Source: SYIM01 sp041182885
Lineage (GTDB): Bacteria; Pseudomonadota; Gammaproteobacteria; Burkholderiales; Burkholderiaceae_E
Assembly: GCA_049423065.1 (NCBI GenBank)
Contig: JBMSQB010000008.1
Coordinates: 6,758 to 70,757, forward strand
Length of the DNA stretch: 64,000 nucleotides
Reading direction: 5' to 3'
The notes under the pieces are model-generated. The model was not told the DNA's origin and made no database searches. It saw only the letters and a program-made list of their open reading frames with translations. Position numbers and translations under genes: made by a program. The first letter of the stretch is position 1, and each line of letters begins with the position of its first letter. Shown here one piece after another: positions 17,000-24,374 of this stretch.

Positions 17000-17749
17000 A
17001 TGTCCGCCACCATGCGGCAAATGCTCGAGGCTGGAGTTCACTTCGGCCACCAGACGCGGTTCTGGAACCCCCGGATGGCCCCTTACATCTACGGCCATCG
17101 CAACAAGATCCACATCGTCAATCTTGAGAAAACCCTCGGGCTTTATCAGGAAGCGATGAAGTATCTCAAACAGCTGTCCTCCAACCGCGGCACGGTGCTG
17201 TTCGTGGGCACCAAGCGCCAGGCCCGTGAAATCATGGCCGAAGAGGCGCAACGCGCCGGCATGCCCTATGTTGATCACCGCTGGCTGGGCGGAATGCTCA
17301 CCAACTTCAAGACCGTCAAGACCTCGATCAAGCGGCTGAAGGACATGGAAGTGATGATCGCAGAGGGTGGCGTTGAGCGGTTGTCCAAGAAAGAATCTCT
17401 GCTTTTCCAGCGCGAGCTCGACAAGCTGAACCGCAGCCTGGGTGGCATCAAGGACATGGGCGGCCTGCCCGATGCACTTTTTGTGGTCGATGTCGGTTAC
17501 CACAAAATTGCCGTCACCGAAGCTGCAAAGCTCGGCATTCCCGTGGTGGGGGTGGTCGATACCAACCACTCGCCCGAGGGGATTTCATACGTCATTCCGG
17601 GTAATGACGACTCGGGCAAGGCCATTCGCCTCTATGCACGTGGCGCGGCTGATGCCATTCTCGACGGGCGCAGCAGCGCACTCCAGGAGGTCGTGAAAGC
17701 GGCCAGCGAAGAGGAAGAATTCGTCGAGGTCGAGGGCGAGGAGGCCTGA
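17000..17749 (+). CDS. rpsB: 30S ribosomal protein S2
   Basis: A 249-residue small-subunit protein S2. Seen: the typical opening MSATMRQMLEAGVHFGHQ, then TRFWNPRMAPYIYG, FVGTKRQA, the WLGGMLTNFKT block, and PVVGVVDTNHSPEGISYVIPGNDDS. The acidic C-terminus (EEEEFVEVEGEEA) is usual in betaproteobacteria. There are two ATGs, at 16994 and 17000; only the second leaves a six-base spacer from AAGGAG, and it gives the conserved N-terminus. It is the first gene of the rpsB-tsf-pyrH-frr operon. Confidence 0.98.
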   Translation: MSATMRQMLEAGVHFGHQTRFWNPRMAPYIYGHRNKIHIVNLEKTLGLYQEAMKYLKQLSSNRGTVLFVGTKRQAREIMAEEAQRAGMPYVDHRWLGGMLTNFKTVKTSIKRLKDMEVMIAEGGVERLSKKESLLFQRELDKLNRSLGGIKDMGGLPDALFVVDVGYHKIAVTEAAKLGIPVVGVVDTNHSPEGISYVIPGNDDSGKAIRLYARGAADAILDGRSSALQEVVKAASEEEEFVEVEGEEA

Positions 17750-17758
17750 CGCCTCCGG

Positions 17759-17787
17759 CGGGCAGCCCCCAGGGCGCCCGTCATTTT
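17759..17787 (+). terminator. Hairpin between rpsB and tsf, likely attenuator
   Basis: CGGGC (17759-17763), a bulged A, GCCC (17765-17768), a three-base loop, GGGC (17772-17775) and GCCCG (17776-17780) form a 9-bp stem, followed by TCATTTT. It starts 10 bases after the rpsB stop. A partial terminator here would set S2 above EF-Ts or let rpsB be expressed alone, as known for E. coli rpsB-tsf. Confidence 0.65.
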
Positions 17788-17874
17788 CCTGTTGTCACTC
17801 TGCGCCGCCCGGCAGGATGCCGGCTCGGCCCAGCAGGGCTTTGAGGTATTCCACTGAATTCGGAGGACAAGGCG

Positions 17875-18765
17875 ATGGCTGAAATCACCGCTGGCATGGT
17901 CAAGGAACTACGCGAAAAAACGGATGCACCCATGATGGAGTGCAAGAAGGCGCTTACCGAGGCAGGTGGCGATCTGGCAAAAGCCGAGGAAATTCTGCGC
18001 GTACGGCTGGGCAACAAGGCAAGCAAGGCTGCCTCGCGCGTCACTGCCGAGGGCGTGGTTGGCGTTCACATCAGCGGCGACGGACGTGAGGCTGCGATCG
18101 TCGAACTCAATTGCGAAACCGACTTCGTCGCCAAAAACGACGACTTTCTCGCTTTCTCGTCGCGGCTTGCGAAGCTGGTGGCAGAGTCGGCACCGGCCGA
18201 TGTTGCCGCATTGTCCGCATTGCCGTTTGACGGCTCGACCGTTGAGGCGGTCCGCACCACGCTGATCGGCAAGATCGGCGAGAACATGTCGATCCGCCGC
18301 TTCCACCGCGTCTCGGCTGAGGGGCGCGTGGTGAGCTATGTCCACGGTGGCGCAAAGATCGGCGTGCTGCTCGATCTGGTGGGCGGTGATGAAACCCTTG
18401 CGCGCGACATCGCCATGCATATCGCGGCAGCCAAGCCCAAAGCGCTGTCGCGCGATGGCGTGTCGGCCGACCTCATCGATACCGAGCGCCGGATCGCCCG
18501 CGAAAAGGCGGCGGAGTCGGGCAAGCCCGCAGAGATCGTCGAGAAGATGGTCGAAGGCAGCGTTCAAAAGTTCCTCAAGGAAGTCACGCTCCTGGGCCAG
18601 CCTTTCGTCAAGGACGACAAGCAGACCATCGAGCAACTGCTGAAATCCCGGGGTGCCCGGGTGGCTTCGTTCACGCTCTATCTGGTGGGCGAGGGGATCG
18701 AGCGCAAGCAGACCGACTTTGCGGCCGAGGTGGCGGCACAGGCCGCTGCCGCAGCCGCGCGCTGA
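17875..18765 (+). CDS. tsf: Elongation factor Ts
   Basis: A 296-residue nucleotide-exchange factor for EF-Tu. Seen: N-terminal UBA-like domain with KELREKTDAPMMECKKAL, then the conserved ELNCETDFVAKN segment that contacts EF-Tu, GASVGVLL-like core as GAKIGVLLDLVGGDE, and the C-terminal coiled-coil/dimerisation region ending in Ala-rich sequence. An AGGA-containing site precedes the ATG at 17875. It follows rpsB after 125 bases that include a terminator-like hairpin. Length is normal. Confidence 0.98.
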   Translation: MAEITAGMVKELREKTDAPMMECKKALTEAGGDLAKAEEILRVRLGNKASKAASRVTAEGVVGVHISGDGREAAIVELNCETDFVAKNDDFLAFSSRLAKLVAESAPADVAALSALPFDGSTVEAVRTTLIGKIGENMSIRRFHRVSAEGRVVSYVHGGAKIGVLLDLVGGDETLARDIAMHIAAAKPKALSRDGVSADLIDTERRIAREKAAESGKPAEIVEKMVEGSVQKFLKEVTLLGQPFVKDDKQTIEQLLKSRGARVASFTLYLVGEGIERKQTDFAAEVAAQAAAAAAR

Positions 18766-18891
18766 TGCAACGGGCAGCGCGGACACCCGCCCGCCTGCCC
18801 GACTTCTCCCGCCGGAATGGCGCATAATGCTCGGGTTTGCCGACTGAAGGCATCGGCCCCGGGTCGGCGTGAACCGCGCTGAGGTCAAACC

Positions 18892-19635
18892 TTGGATCTG
18901 TCTTCGTCTCCCTCGAATCCGCCCACACTCGCCTACCGCAGGGTCTTGCTCAAGCTCTCGGGAGAAGCGCTCATGGGCGATGACGCTTTTGGCATCAACC
19001 GGCTTACCATTGAACGGATGTGCGCCGAGGTGGCGGGCGTCTCCCGGCTGGGTGTCGAACTGGCGGTGGTGATCGGCGGCGGCAACATTTTTCGCGGGGT
19101 GGCGGGCGGCGCTGCTGGCATGGACCGCGCCACGGCCGACTACATGGGCATGCTGGCCACCGTCATGAATGCGCTTGCGCTGCAGGATGCGCTGCGCCAG
19201 CAAGGGGTGGTGTCGAGGGTTCAGTCGGCGCTCAAGATCGAACAGGTGGTTGAGCCCTACATCCGCCCCAAGGCCTTGCGGTATCTGGAGGAAGGCAAGG
19301 TCGTGATCTTTGCGGCCGGCACCGGAAACCCGTTCTTCACCACCGACACCGCGGCTGCACTCAGGGGCGCTGAAATGGGCGCCGAAATTGTGCTGAAGGC
19401 GACCAAGGTCGACGGCGTCTACACCGCCGACCCCATGCTCGACCCCACCGCCACGCGTTACCAGCGCATCAGCTTCGACGAAGCCATCAGCCGCAACCTC
19501 AAGGTGATGGATGCCACCGCCTTTGCGCTCTGTCGCGACCAGCGTCTCCCGCTGAAGGTCTTTTCAATTTTCAAGGAAGGCGCCCTTCGCCGGATCGTGA
19601 CCGGTGAAGACGAGGGGACGCTGGTCTACGCCTGA
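18892..19635 (+). CDS. pyrH: UMP kinase
   Basis: A 247-residue amino-acid-kinase-fold enzyme that phosphorylates UMP to UDP. Seen: YRRVLLKLSGEALMG, VVIGGGNIFRG, ATVMNALALQDALR, TGNPFFTTDTAAALRG, and KATKVDGVYTADP. No ATG is available before the fold; TTG at 18892 with GAGG about eight bases upstream is the best start and gives a 15-residue N-terminal lead rich in Ser and Pro. The 126 bases between tsf and this gene contain GC-rich potential hairpins but no clear terminator or promoter. The order tsf-pyrH-frr is nearly universal. Confidence 0.96.
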   Translation: MDLSSSPSNPPTLAYRRVLLKLSGEALMGDDAFGINRLTIERMCAEVAGVSRLGVELAVVIGGGNIFRGVAGGAAGMDRATADYMGMLATVMNALALQDALRQQGVVSRVQSALKIEQVVEPYIRPKALRYLEEGKVVIFAAGTGNPFFTTDTAAALRGAEMGAEIVLKATKVDGVYTADPMLDPTATRYQRISFDEAISRNLKVMDATAFALCRDQRLPLKVFSIFKEGALRRIVTGEDEGTLVYA

Positions 19636-19654
19636 CACGCTTCAGAGGAATCCG

Positions 19655-20215
19655 ATGAGTCTGTCCAACGTGAAAAGCTCGACCGAGCAAAAGATGAACA
19701 AGTCGCTCGAGTCGTTGAAGGTTGCGCTCTCCAAGATCCGGACGGGCAGGGCCCATGCAGGCCTGCTCGATCACGTTCAGGTCGACTATTACGGCAGCCT
19801 CGTGCCGATCAACCAGGTTGCCAACGTGACCGTCATGGATGCCAGAACGCTGAGCGTTCAGGCCTGGGAAAAGAAGATGGTGCTTGTCATCGACAAGGCC
19901 ATTCGTGAGGCCGATCTCGGACTGAATCCTGTCACGGTGGGTGAGCTCATCCGGGTGCCCATGCCTCCGTTGTCGGAGGAGCGGCGCAAGGAGCTGGCGA
20001 AGGTTGCGCGCGGGGAGGGCGAGCAGGCGAAGGTCGCGGTACGGAACCTTCGCCGCGATGGAAACGAGCAACTGAAGAAGCTCCTGAAGGACAAAGCCAT
20101 TTCCGAGGATGATGACCGGCGCGGTCAGGATGAAGTGCAAAAGCTGACCGATCGTCACATCGCGGAGATCGACAAGCTGATCGCCGCGAAAGAGCAGGAA
20201 ATCCTCACCGTCTGA
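19655..20215 (+). CDS. frr: Ribosome recycling factor
   Basis: A 186-residue three-helix-bundle protein that, with EF-G, splits post-termination ribosomes. Seen: MNKSLESLKVALSKIRTGRAHAGLLD near the N-terminus, YYGSLVPINQVANV, and the C-terminal RRDGNEQLKKLLKDKAISEDD segment with KLTDRHIAEIDKL. The ATG at 19655 has AGAGGA eight bases upstream; an earlier in-frame ATG at 19604 lies inside pyrH and is rejected. It is 19 bases after pyrH and 15 bases before uppS. Confidence 0.98.
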   Translation: MSLSNVKSSTEQKMNKSLESLKVALSKIRTGRAHAGLLDHVQVDYYGSLVPINQVANVTVMDARTLSVQAWEKKMVLVIDKAIREADLGLNPVTVGELIRVPMPPLSEERRKELAKVARGEGEQAKVAVRNLRRDGNEQLKKLLKDKAISEDDDRRGQDEVQKLTDRHIAEIDKLIAAKEQEILTV

Positions 20216-20230
20216 TCAGGCGTCTGTCGC

Positions 20231-21004
20231 GTGAAGCCGATTTTTCCAAGCTCAACTGTCAGTGTTCCGACAAGCGGTGCGGTGCCGCGCCATGTCGCCA
20301 TCATCATGGACGGCAATGGCAGGTGGGCCACCAGCAGACGGCTGCCGAGGGTGGCAGGGCACGCGCGCGGTGTCGAAGCGGTTCGGACCATCCTGGAGGC
20401 CTGCGCCAAGGCGGGCGTGGAATTTCTTACCCTGTTTGCGTTCAGCTCTGAAAACTGGCGCCGCCCGGTCGAGGAGGTGTCGGTCCTTATGCGGCTGTTC
20501 ATTTCCGCCCTGGAGCGCGAGGTCGATCAGCTCCATGCCAATGGAATCCGCCTTCGGGTGGTGGGCGAACTTGATGCATTCGAGCCGCGTCTGCGCACGT
20601 TGATTCGGCAGTCGGAGGCCCGCACGGCAGGCAACCAGCGGATGACGCTCACCATTGCCGCGAACTATGGCGGGCGCTGGGACATTCTCCAGGCGACACG
20701 CGCGGCGCTGGCGGATCACCCCCAGCTCGCGAGCCATCCCGAGCAACTGGACGAGGCGCTCCTGTCCCCCTATCTGGCCATGTCTTATGCGCCGGAGCCC
20801 GATCTGTTCATCCGTACCGGCGGCGAGCAGCGGGTGAGCAATTTCCTCTTGTGGCAGCTGGCCTACACCGAGTTGTATTTCACCGACCGTTACTGGCCTG
20901 ATTTCGACGCTGCAGCCCTCGAGGAGGCCTTCGAGTGGTACCGACAGCGCGAGCGCCGCTTTGGCCAGACCAGTGGCCAGGTGGCGGCGCAGTCTGCCGG
21001 ATGA
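20231..21004 (+). CDS. uppS: Isoprenyl transferase (undecaprenyl diphosphate synthase)
   Basis: A 257-residue cis-prenyltransferase that extends farnesyl diphosphate to the C55 lipid carrier for peptidoglycan and LPS. Seen: HVAIIMDGNGRWA with catalytic Asp27, GHARGVEAVR, FAFSSENWRRP, and RTGGEQRVSNFLLWQ near residue 195, followed by AYTELYF. It starts with GTG at 20231. It lies between frr and cdsA, with four bases to cdsA. Confidence 0.97.
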   Translation: MKPIFPSSTVSVPTSGAVPRHVAIIMDGNGRWATSRRLPRVAGHARGVEAVRTILEACAKAGVEFLTLFAFSSENWRRPVEEVSVLMRLFISALEREVDQLHANGIRLRVVGELDAFEPRLRTLIRQSEARTAGNQRMTLTIAANYGGRWDILQATRAALADHPQLASHPEQLDEALLSPYLAMSYAPEPDLFIRTGGEQRVSNFLLWQLAYTELYFTDRYWPDFDAAALEEAFEWYRQRERRFGQTSGQVAAQSAG

Positions 21005-21008
21005 ATGC

Positions 21009-21830
21009 ATGCTGATCCCCCGGATTCTGACCGCAGTGGTGTTGCTGGCGGTTCTGATTCCGGTTGTGACGGTGGGGCCGGTCTGGCTCTGGGGGCTCGC
21101 ATCACTCCTGTTGCTTCTCGTCGCTTATGCGGAATGGAGCCGGCTGGTATCGGGCGCGCTTCCGGGCCTGTCGCAAGTCATCGCCATTTCGGTCTCGGGT
21201 CTGGCGATTGTCGCCATCCTGCCGTCGGGCAGGATTCCCCAGCCGCTGCTGATCGCAGCATGCTTTCCCGCGGCGCTCTTCTGGTTCCTTGAAGCGCCCA
21301 GGCGTCTGAGCGCACACCGGGCGGGTGCCGGACGATGTGTGCTGGCGCTCTGGTTGCTTGGCGCGTGCTGGCTCGCGCTCTACGACCTGCGCGCCGCCGG
21401 ACCAGCAGTGCTGGTGACCGCGATGGCGGTTGTGTGGGTCGCCGACATTGCTGCGTATTTTGCTGGCCGGGCGTTTGGCCGTCGCAAGCTCGCGCCATCC
21501 ATCAGCCCGGGCAAATCCTGGGAAGGTGCGATCGCGGGCATGCTGGCTGTCGCGATCCTGGGCATGGTGTCAGCGCAGTTTGCGCTGCTCTCGGGCGCAC
21601 TGCCGGCCGTGCTGCTCGGACACTTCGGCGTTCCGGCCGCCGCGCTGATCCTCGCGCTGCTTGCGGGTCTCTCGGTCGTGGGTGATCTTTTCGAGTCGTT
21701 GCTCAAGCGCGAGGCGGGCGTCAAGGACAGCGGCAAGCTGTTGCCCGGGCACGGCGGAGCGCTCGATCGGATTGATGCACTGATCCCCACGATGCCGGTC
21801 GTGGCTCTGCTCCACCAACTGCTGCGATAA
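21009..21830 (+). CDS. cdsA: Phosphatidate cytidylyltransferase
   Basis: A 273-residue polytopic inner-membrane enzyme making CDP-diacylglycerol from phosphatidate and CTP. Hydrophobic segments fill residues 5-45, 55-75, 85-140 and beyond, and the C-terminal CdsA signature is present as LFESLLKREAGVKDSGKLLPGHGGALDRID. The conserved ISPGKSWEGAIAG loop is also seen. The ATG at 21009 follows the uppS stop by four bases; an earlier ATG inside uppS is rejected. It is one of the envelope genes in this operon. Confidence 0.96.
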   Translation: MLIPRILTAVVLLAVLIPVVTVGPVWLWGLASLLLLLVAYAEWSRLVSGALPGLSQVIAISVSGLAIVAILPSGRIPQPLLIAACFPAALFWFLEAPRRLSAHRAGAGRCVLALWLLGACWLALYDLRAAGPAVLVTAMAVVWVADIAAYFAGRAFGRRKLAPSISPGKSWEGAIAGMLAVAILGMVSAQFALLSGALPAVLLGHFGVPAAALILALLAGLSVVGDLFESLLKREAGVKDSGKLLPGHGGALDRIDALIPTMPVVALLHQLLR

Positions 21831-21837
21831 TCCAGTG

Positions 21838-23010
21838 ATGAAGGCAATCACAGTGCTGGGGGCCACGGGCTCCATCGGATTGAGCACGCTCGATGTCGTA
21901 GCCCGGCATCCCGACCGGTTCCGTCTGTACGCGCTCTCCGCCCATAGCCGGATCGATGCGCTGCTTGATCTTGCGCTCAAGCACCGACCGCAGTGCGTCG
22001 CGGTGTCCGATGCGGCCGCAGCCGAGCGCCTGCGCGTGCAGTTTGCCAGGCACGGCGCGGCAATCGAAGTCCACAGCGGCGCAGGGGCGCTGGAGGCTAT
22101 TGCTTCGGCGCCTGAAGTTGACCTGGTGATGGCCGCGATCGTTGGGGCCGCTGGTCTGCCGTCTGCAATCGCGGCAGCGCGTGCCGGCAAGTGCATCCTG
22201 CTCGCGAACAAGGAAGCGCTGGTCATGGCTGGCGATGTGTTCCTGCGTGCGTGTCGCGCGGGTGGTGCGTCGGTCTTGCCCATCGACAGTGAACACAACG
22301 CGGTGTTTCAGTGTTTGCCTGCCGCGGGGGACCGGGGCGGGATCAGACGAATACTGCTGACCGCCTCTGGGGGGCCCTTTCGTCAGGCGAGTCTCGAGGC
22401 CATCGAGTCTGCCACGCCAGCCCAGGCGGTCGCGCATCCGCGCTGGAGCATGGGGCGGAAAATCTCGGTGGACTCCGCGACCATGATGAACAAGGGGCTG
22501 GAGCTTATCGAGGCACACTATCTGTTCGATGTGGCGTCCTCATCCATCGAGGTCGTGGTCCATCCCCAAAGCATCGTTCACTCAATGGTCGAATATGTCG
22601 ACGGTTCGGTACTCGCGCAGCTCGGCAACCCCGACATGCGAACGCCGATTGCGCACGCGCTCGGCTACCCGGATCGCATCGAAAGTGGTGTCACACCGCT
22701 TGATCTCGCCGCAGCTGGCAAGCTCGAGTTCGAGCCGCCCGATCCGGTTCGCTTTCCTTGCCTGCGCCTCGCCCGCCAGGCGCTTGAGGCGGCAGGCGGC
22801 GCGCCGTGCGTCCTGAATGCGGCCAATGAAATCTCGGTCGAGGCCTTTCTGGATGGTCGGATCCGGTTTGGCGATATTGCGCGAATCAACGAAGCGGTCC
22901 TTGAACGGCTCGGCGGCGAGCGCGCCGCCAATGATGTCAGCGCGGTGATCGACCTCGACGGCAGGGCGCGCCTGGCGGCGCGGCAGGTGATGGAGCGACG
23001 TGCCTCATGA
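21838..23010 (+). CDS. dxr: 1-deoxy-D-xylulose-5-phosphate reductoisomerase
   Basis: A 390-residue NADPH enzyme of the MEP isoprenoid pathway, converting DXP to MEP. Seen: GATGSIGLSTLDV nucleotide loop at the N-terminus, ANKEALVMAG, IDSEHNAVFQCLP metal and substrate site, LTASGGPFR, HPRWSMGRKISVDSATMMNKGLE, and the C-terminal four-helix domain with LNAANEISVEAFL. ATG at 21838 is chosen over the GTG three bases earlier. Its end overlaps rseP by 4 bases. It supplies precursors for UppS encoded two genes upstream. Confidence 0.97.
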   Translation: MKAITVLGATGSIGLSTLDVVARHPDRFRLYALSAHSRIDALLDLALKHRPQCVAVSDAAAAERLRVQFARHGAAIEVHSGAGALEAIASAPEVDLVMAAIVGAAGLPSAIAAARAGKCILLANKEALVMAGDVFLRACRAGGASVLPIDSEHNAVFQCLPAAGDRGGIRRILLTASGGPFRQASLEAIESATPAQAVAHPRWSMGRKISVDSATMMNKGLELIEAHYLFDVASSSIEVVVHPQSIVHSMVEYVDGSVLAQLGNPDMRTPIAHALGYPDRIESGVTPLDLAAAGKLEFEPPDPVRFPCLRLARQALEAAGGAPCVLNAANEISVEAFLDGRIRFGDIARINEAVLERLGGERAANDVSAVIDLDGRARLAARQVMERRAS

Positions 23011-24371
23011 CATTCGTTCAAACCGTGCTCGCGTTTCTGCTCGCCCTTACGTTGCTCATTTTCGTGCATGAGCTGGGTCATTTCCTGGCCGCCCGCTGGT
23101 GCGGCGTCAAGGTCCTCAGGTTTTCAATTGGTTTCGGGCCGGCGATCTGGTCGCGCGCCTTTGGTCCCGATCGAACCGAGTGGGTGATTGCCGCCATTCC
23201 GCTTGGCGGCTATGTGCAGATGCTCGATGAGCGTGACCGGGAGGCTTCTCAGCCGATCGCACGTGCAGACCTTCCGCGGGCATTCTCGCAGCGTCCGCTT
23301 CATCAGCGGGCATTCATCGTGGTGGCCGGGCCGCTCGCCAATTTTCTGCTCGCGGTGGTTCTCTACGCTGCGCTTGCCTGGGGGGGCACCGAGCAGCCTG
23401 TTCCGGTTCTTGACACGCCGCCTGCCGCGAGCGCAGCCGCCGACGCGGGTCTGGTTGCGGGTGACCGGATCGTTTCGGTGAACGGTGCGCCGCTGCAATC
23501 CTGGAATCAACTGCGGCTCAAGATCATCGATGCGTCACTGGGCGGGACCCCGGTCTCGCTTACTGTCGATCGCGGGGGGCAGCTGCGCCAGCAAACCCTG
23601 GGAACGCGCGGGGCCATGTCGTCCGAGGTCCCGGACCGTGACCCGCTTCAGGTACTCGGTCTCGCACTGGCACCCGGAGAGGTCTTGATCGGCAGCCTGA
23701 TCGCCGGCGAACCAGCCATCGAGGCAGGGCTTCGGCCGGGCGACCGCGTGCTCACCGTAAACGGCGAGCCGGTCCGGCGGGCGCGTGATCTGATTGAACA
23801 GGTGCGTGAGAGCGCGGGTCGAGCCCTGGTCATCGTGGTTCAGCGTGGAGCCGACGAGATCACTGTGCGTGTTGTTCCCGCGGCACAAAGCGCAGCCAGT
23901 CCCGACTCGCGGCCACGCGGGCGAATCGGGGCGATGCTCCAGGACCGGGTCAAAACCGAGGTGGTTCAGGCTGACCCGCTCGACTCGGTCGTTCAGGGCG
24001 TGGCGCGCACCTGGGAAATGAGCGCATTTTCGTTACGAATGCTGGGCCGCATGCTTACCGGCGACCTGTCCGTTCGAAATCTGAGCGGTCCTGTCACCAT
24101 CGCTGACATGGCGGGCCAGACTGCCCGCAGCGGTTTACAGTCCTATCTCGGGTTCATCGCGCTGATCAGCGTAAGCCTGGGGGTTCTGAATCTGCTTCCC
24201 ATCCCGGTACTAGACGGGGGGCATTTGGTATATTACGCGGTTGAGGCGATCAGACGCCGTCCACTGTCCGATCAGGTGATGGCGATTACTCAAAAGGCCG
24301 GACTGCTTCTGGTGGTGTTCATGATGGCACTTGCACTCTTTAACGACTTCACCCGGCTGATCGGGCCCTGA
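23007..24371 (+). CDS. rseP: Site-2 zinc metalloprotease RseP
   Basis: A 454-residue intramembrane protease that cleaves anti-sigma factors (RseA type) and leftover signal peptides. Seen: zinc motif HELGH (21-25) in the first membrane helix, GFGPAIWS, two PDZ-like domains (about 120-210 and 215-290), and the third zinc ligand in NLLPIPVLDGGH near residue 400, followed by a last membrane helix. It sits between dxr and bamA, the usual place in proteobacteria, and overlaps dxr by 4 bases. Confidence 0.97.
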   Translation: MTFVQTVLAFLLALTLLIFVHELGHFLAARWCGVKVLRFSIGFGPAIWSRAFGPDRTEWVIAAIPLGGYVQMLDERDREASQPIARADLPRAFSQRPLHQRAFIVVAGPLANFLLAVVLYAALAWGGTEQPVPVLDTPPAASAAADAGLVAGDRIVSVNGAPLQSWNQLRLKIIDASLGGTPVSLTVDRGGQLRQQTLGTRGAMSSEVPDRDPLQVLGLALAPGEVLIGSLIAGEPAIEAGLRPGDRVLTVNGEPVRRARDLIEQVRESAGRALVIVVQRGADEITVRVVPAAQSAASPDSRPRGRIGAMLQDRVKTEVVQADPLDSVVQGVARTWEMSAFSLRMLGRMLTGDLSVRNLSGPVTIADMAGQTARSGLQSYLGFIALISVSLGVLNLLPIPVLDGGHLVYYAVEAIRRRPLSDQVMAITQKAGLLLVVFMMALALFNDFTRLIGP

Positions 24372-24374
24372 GGC

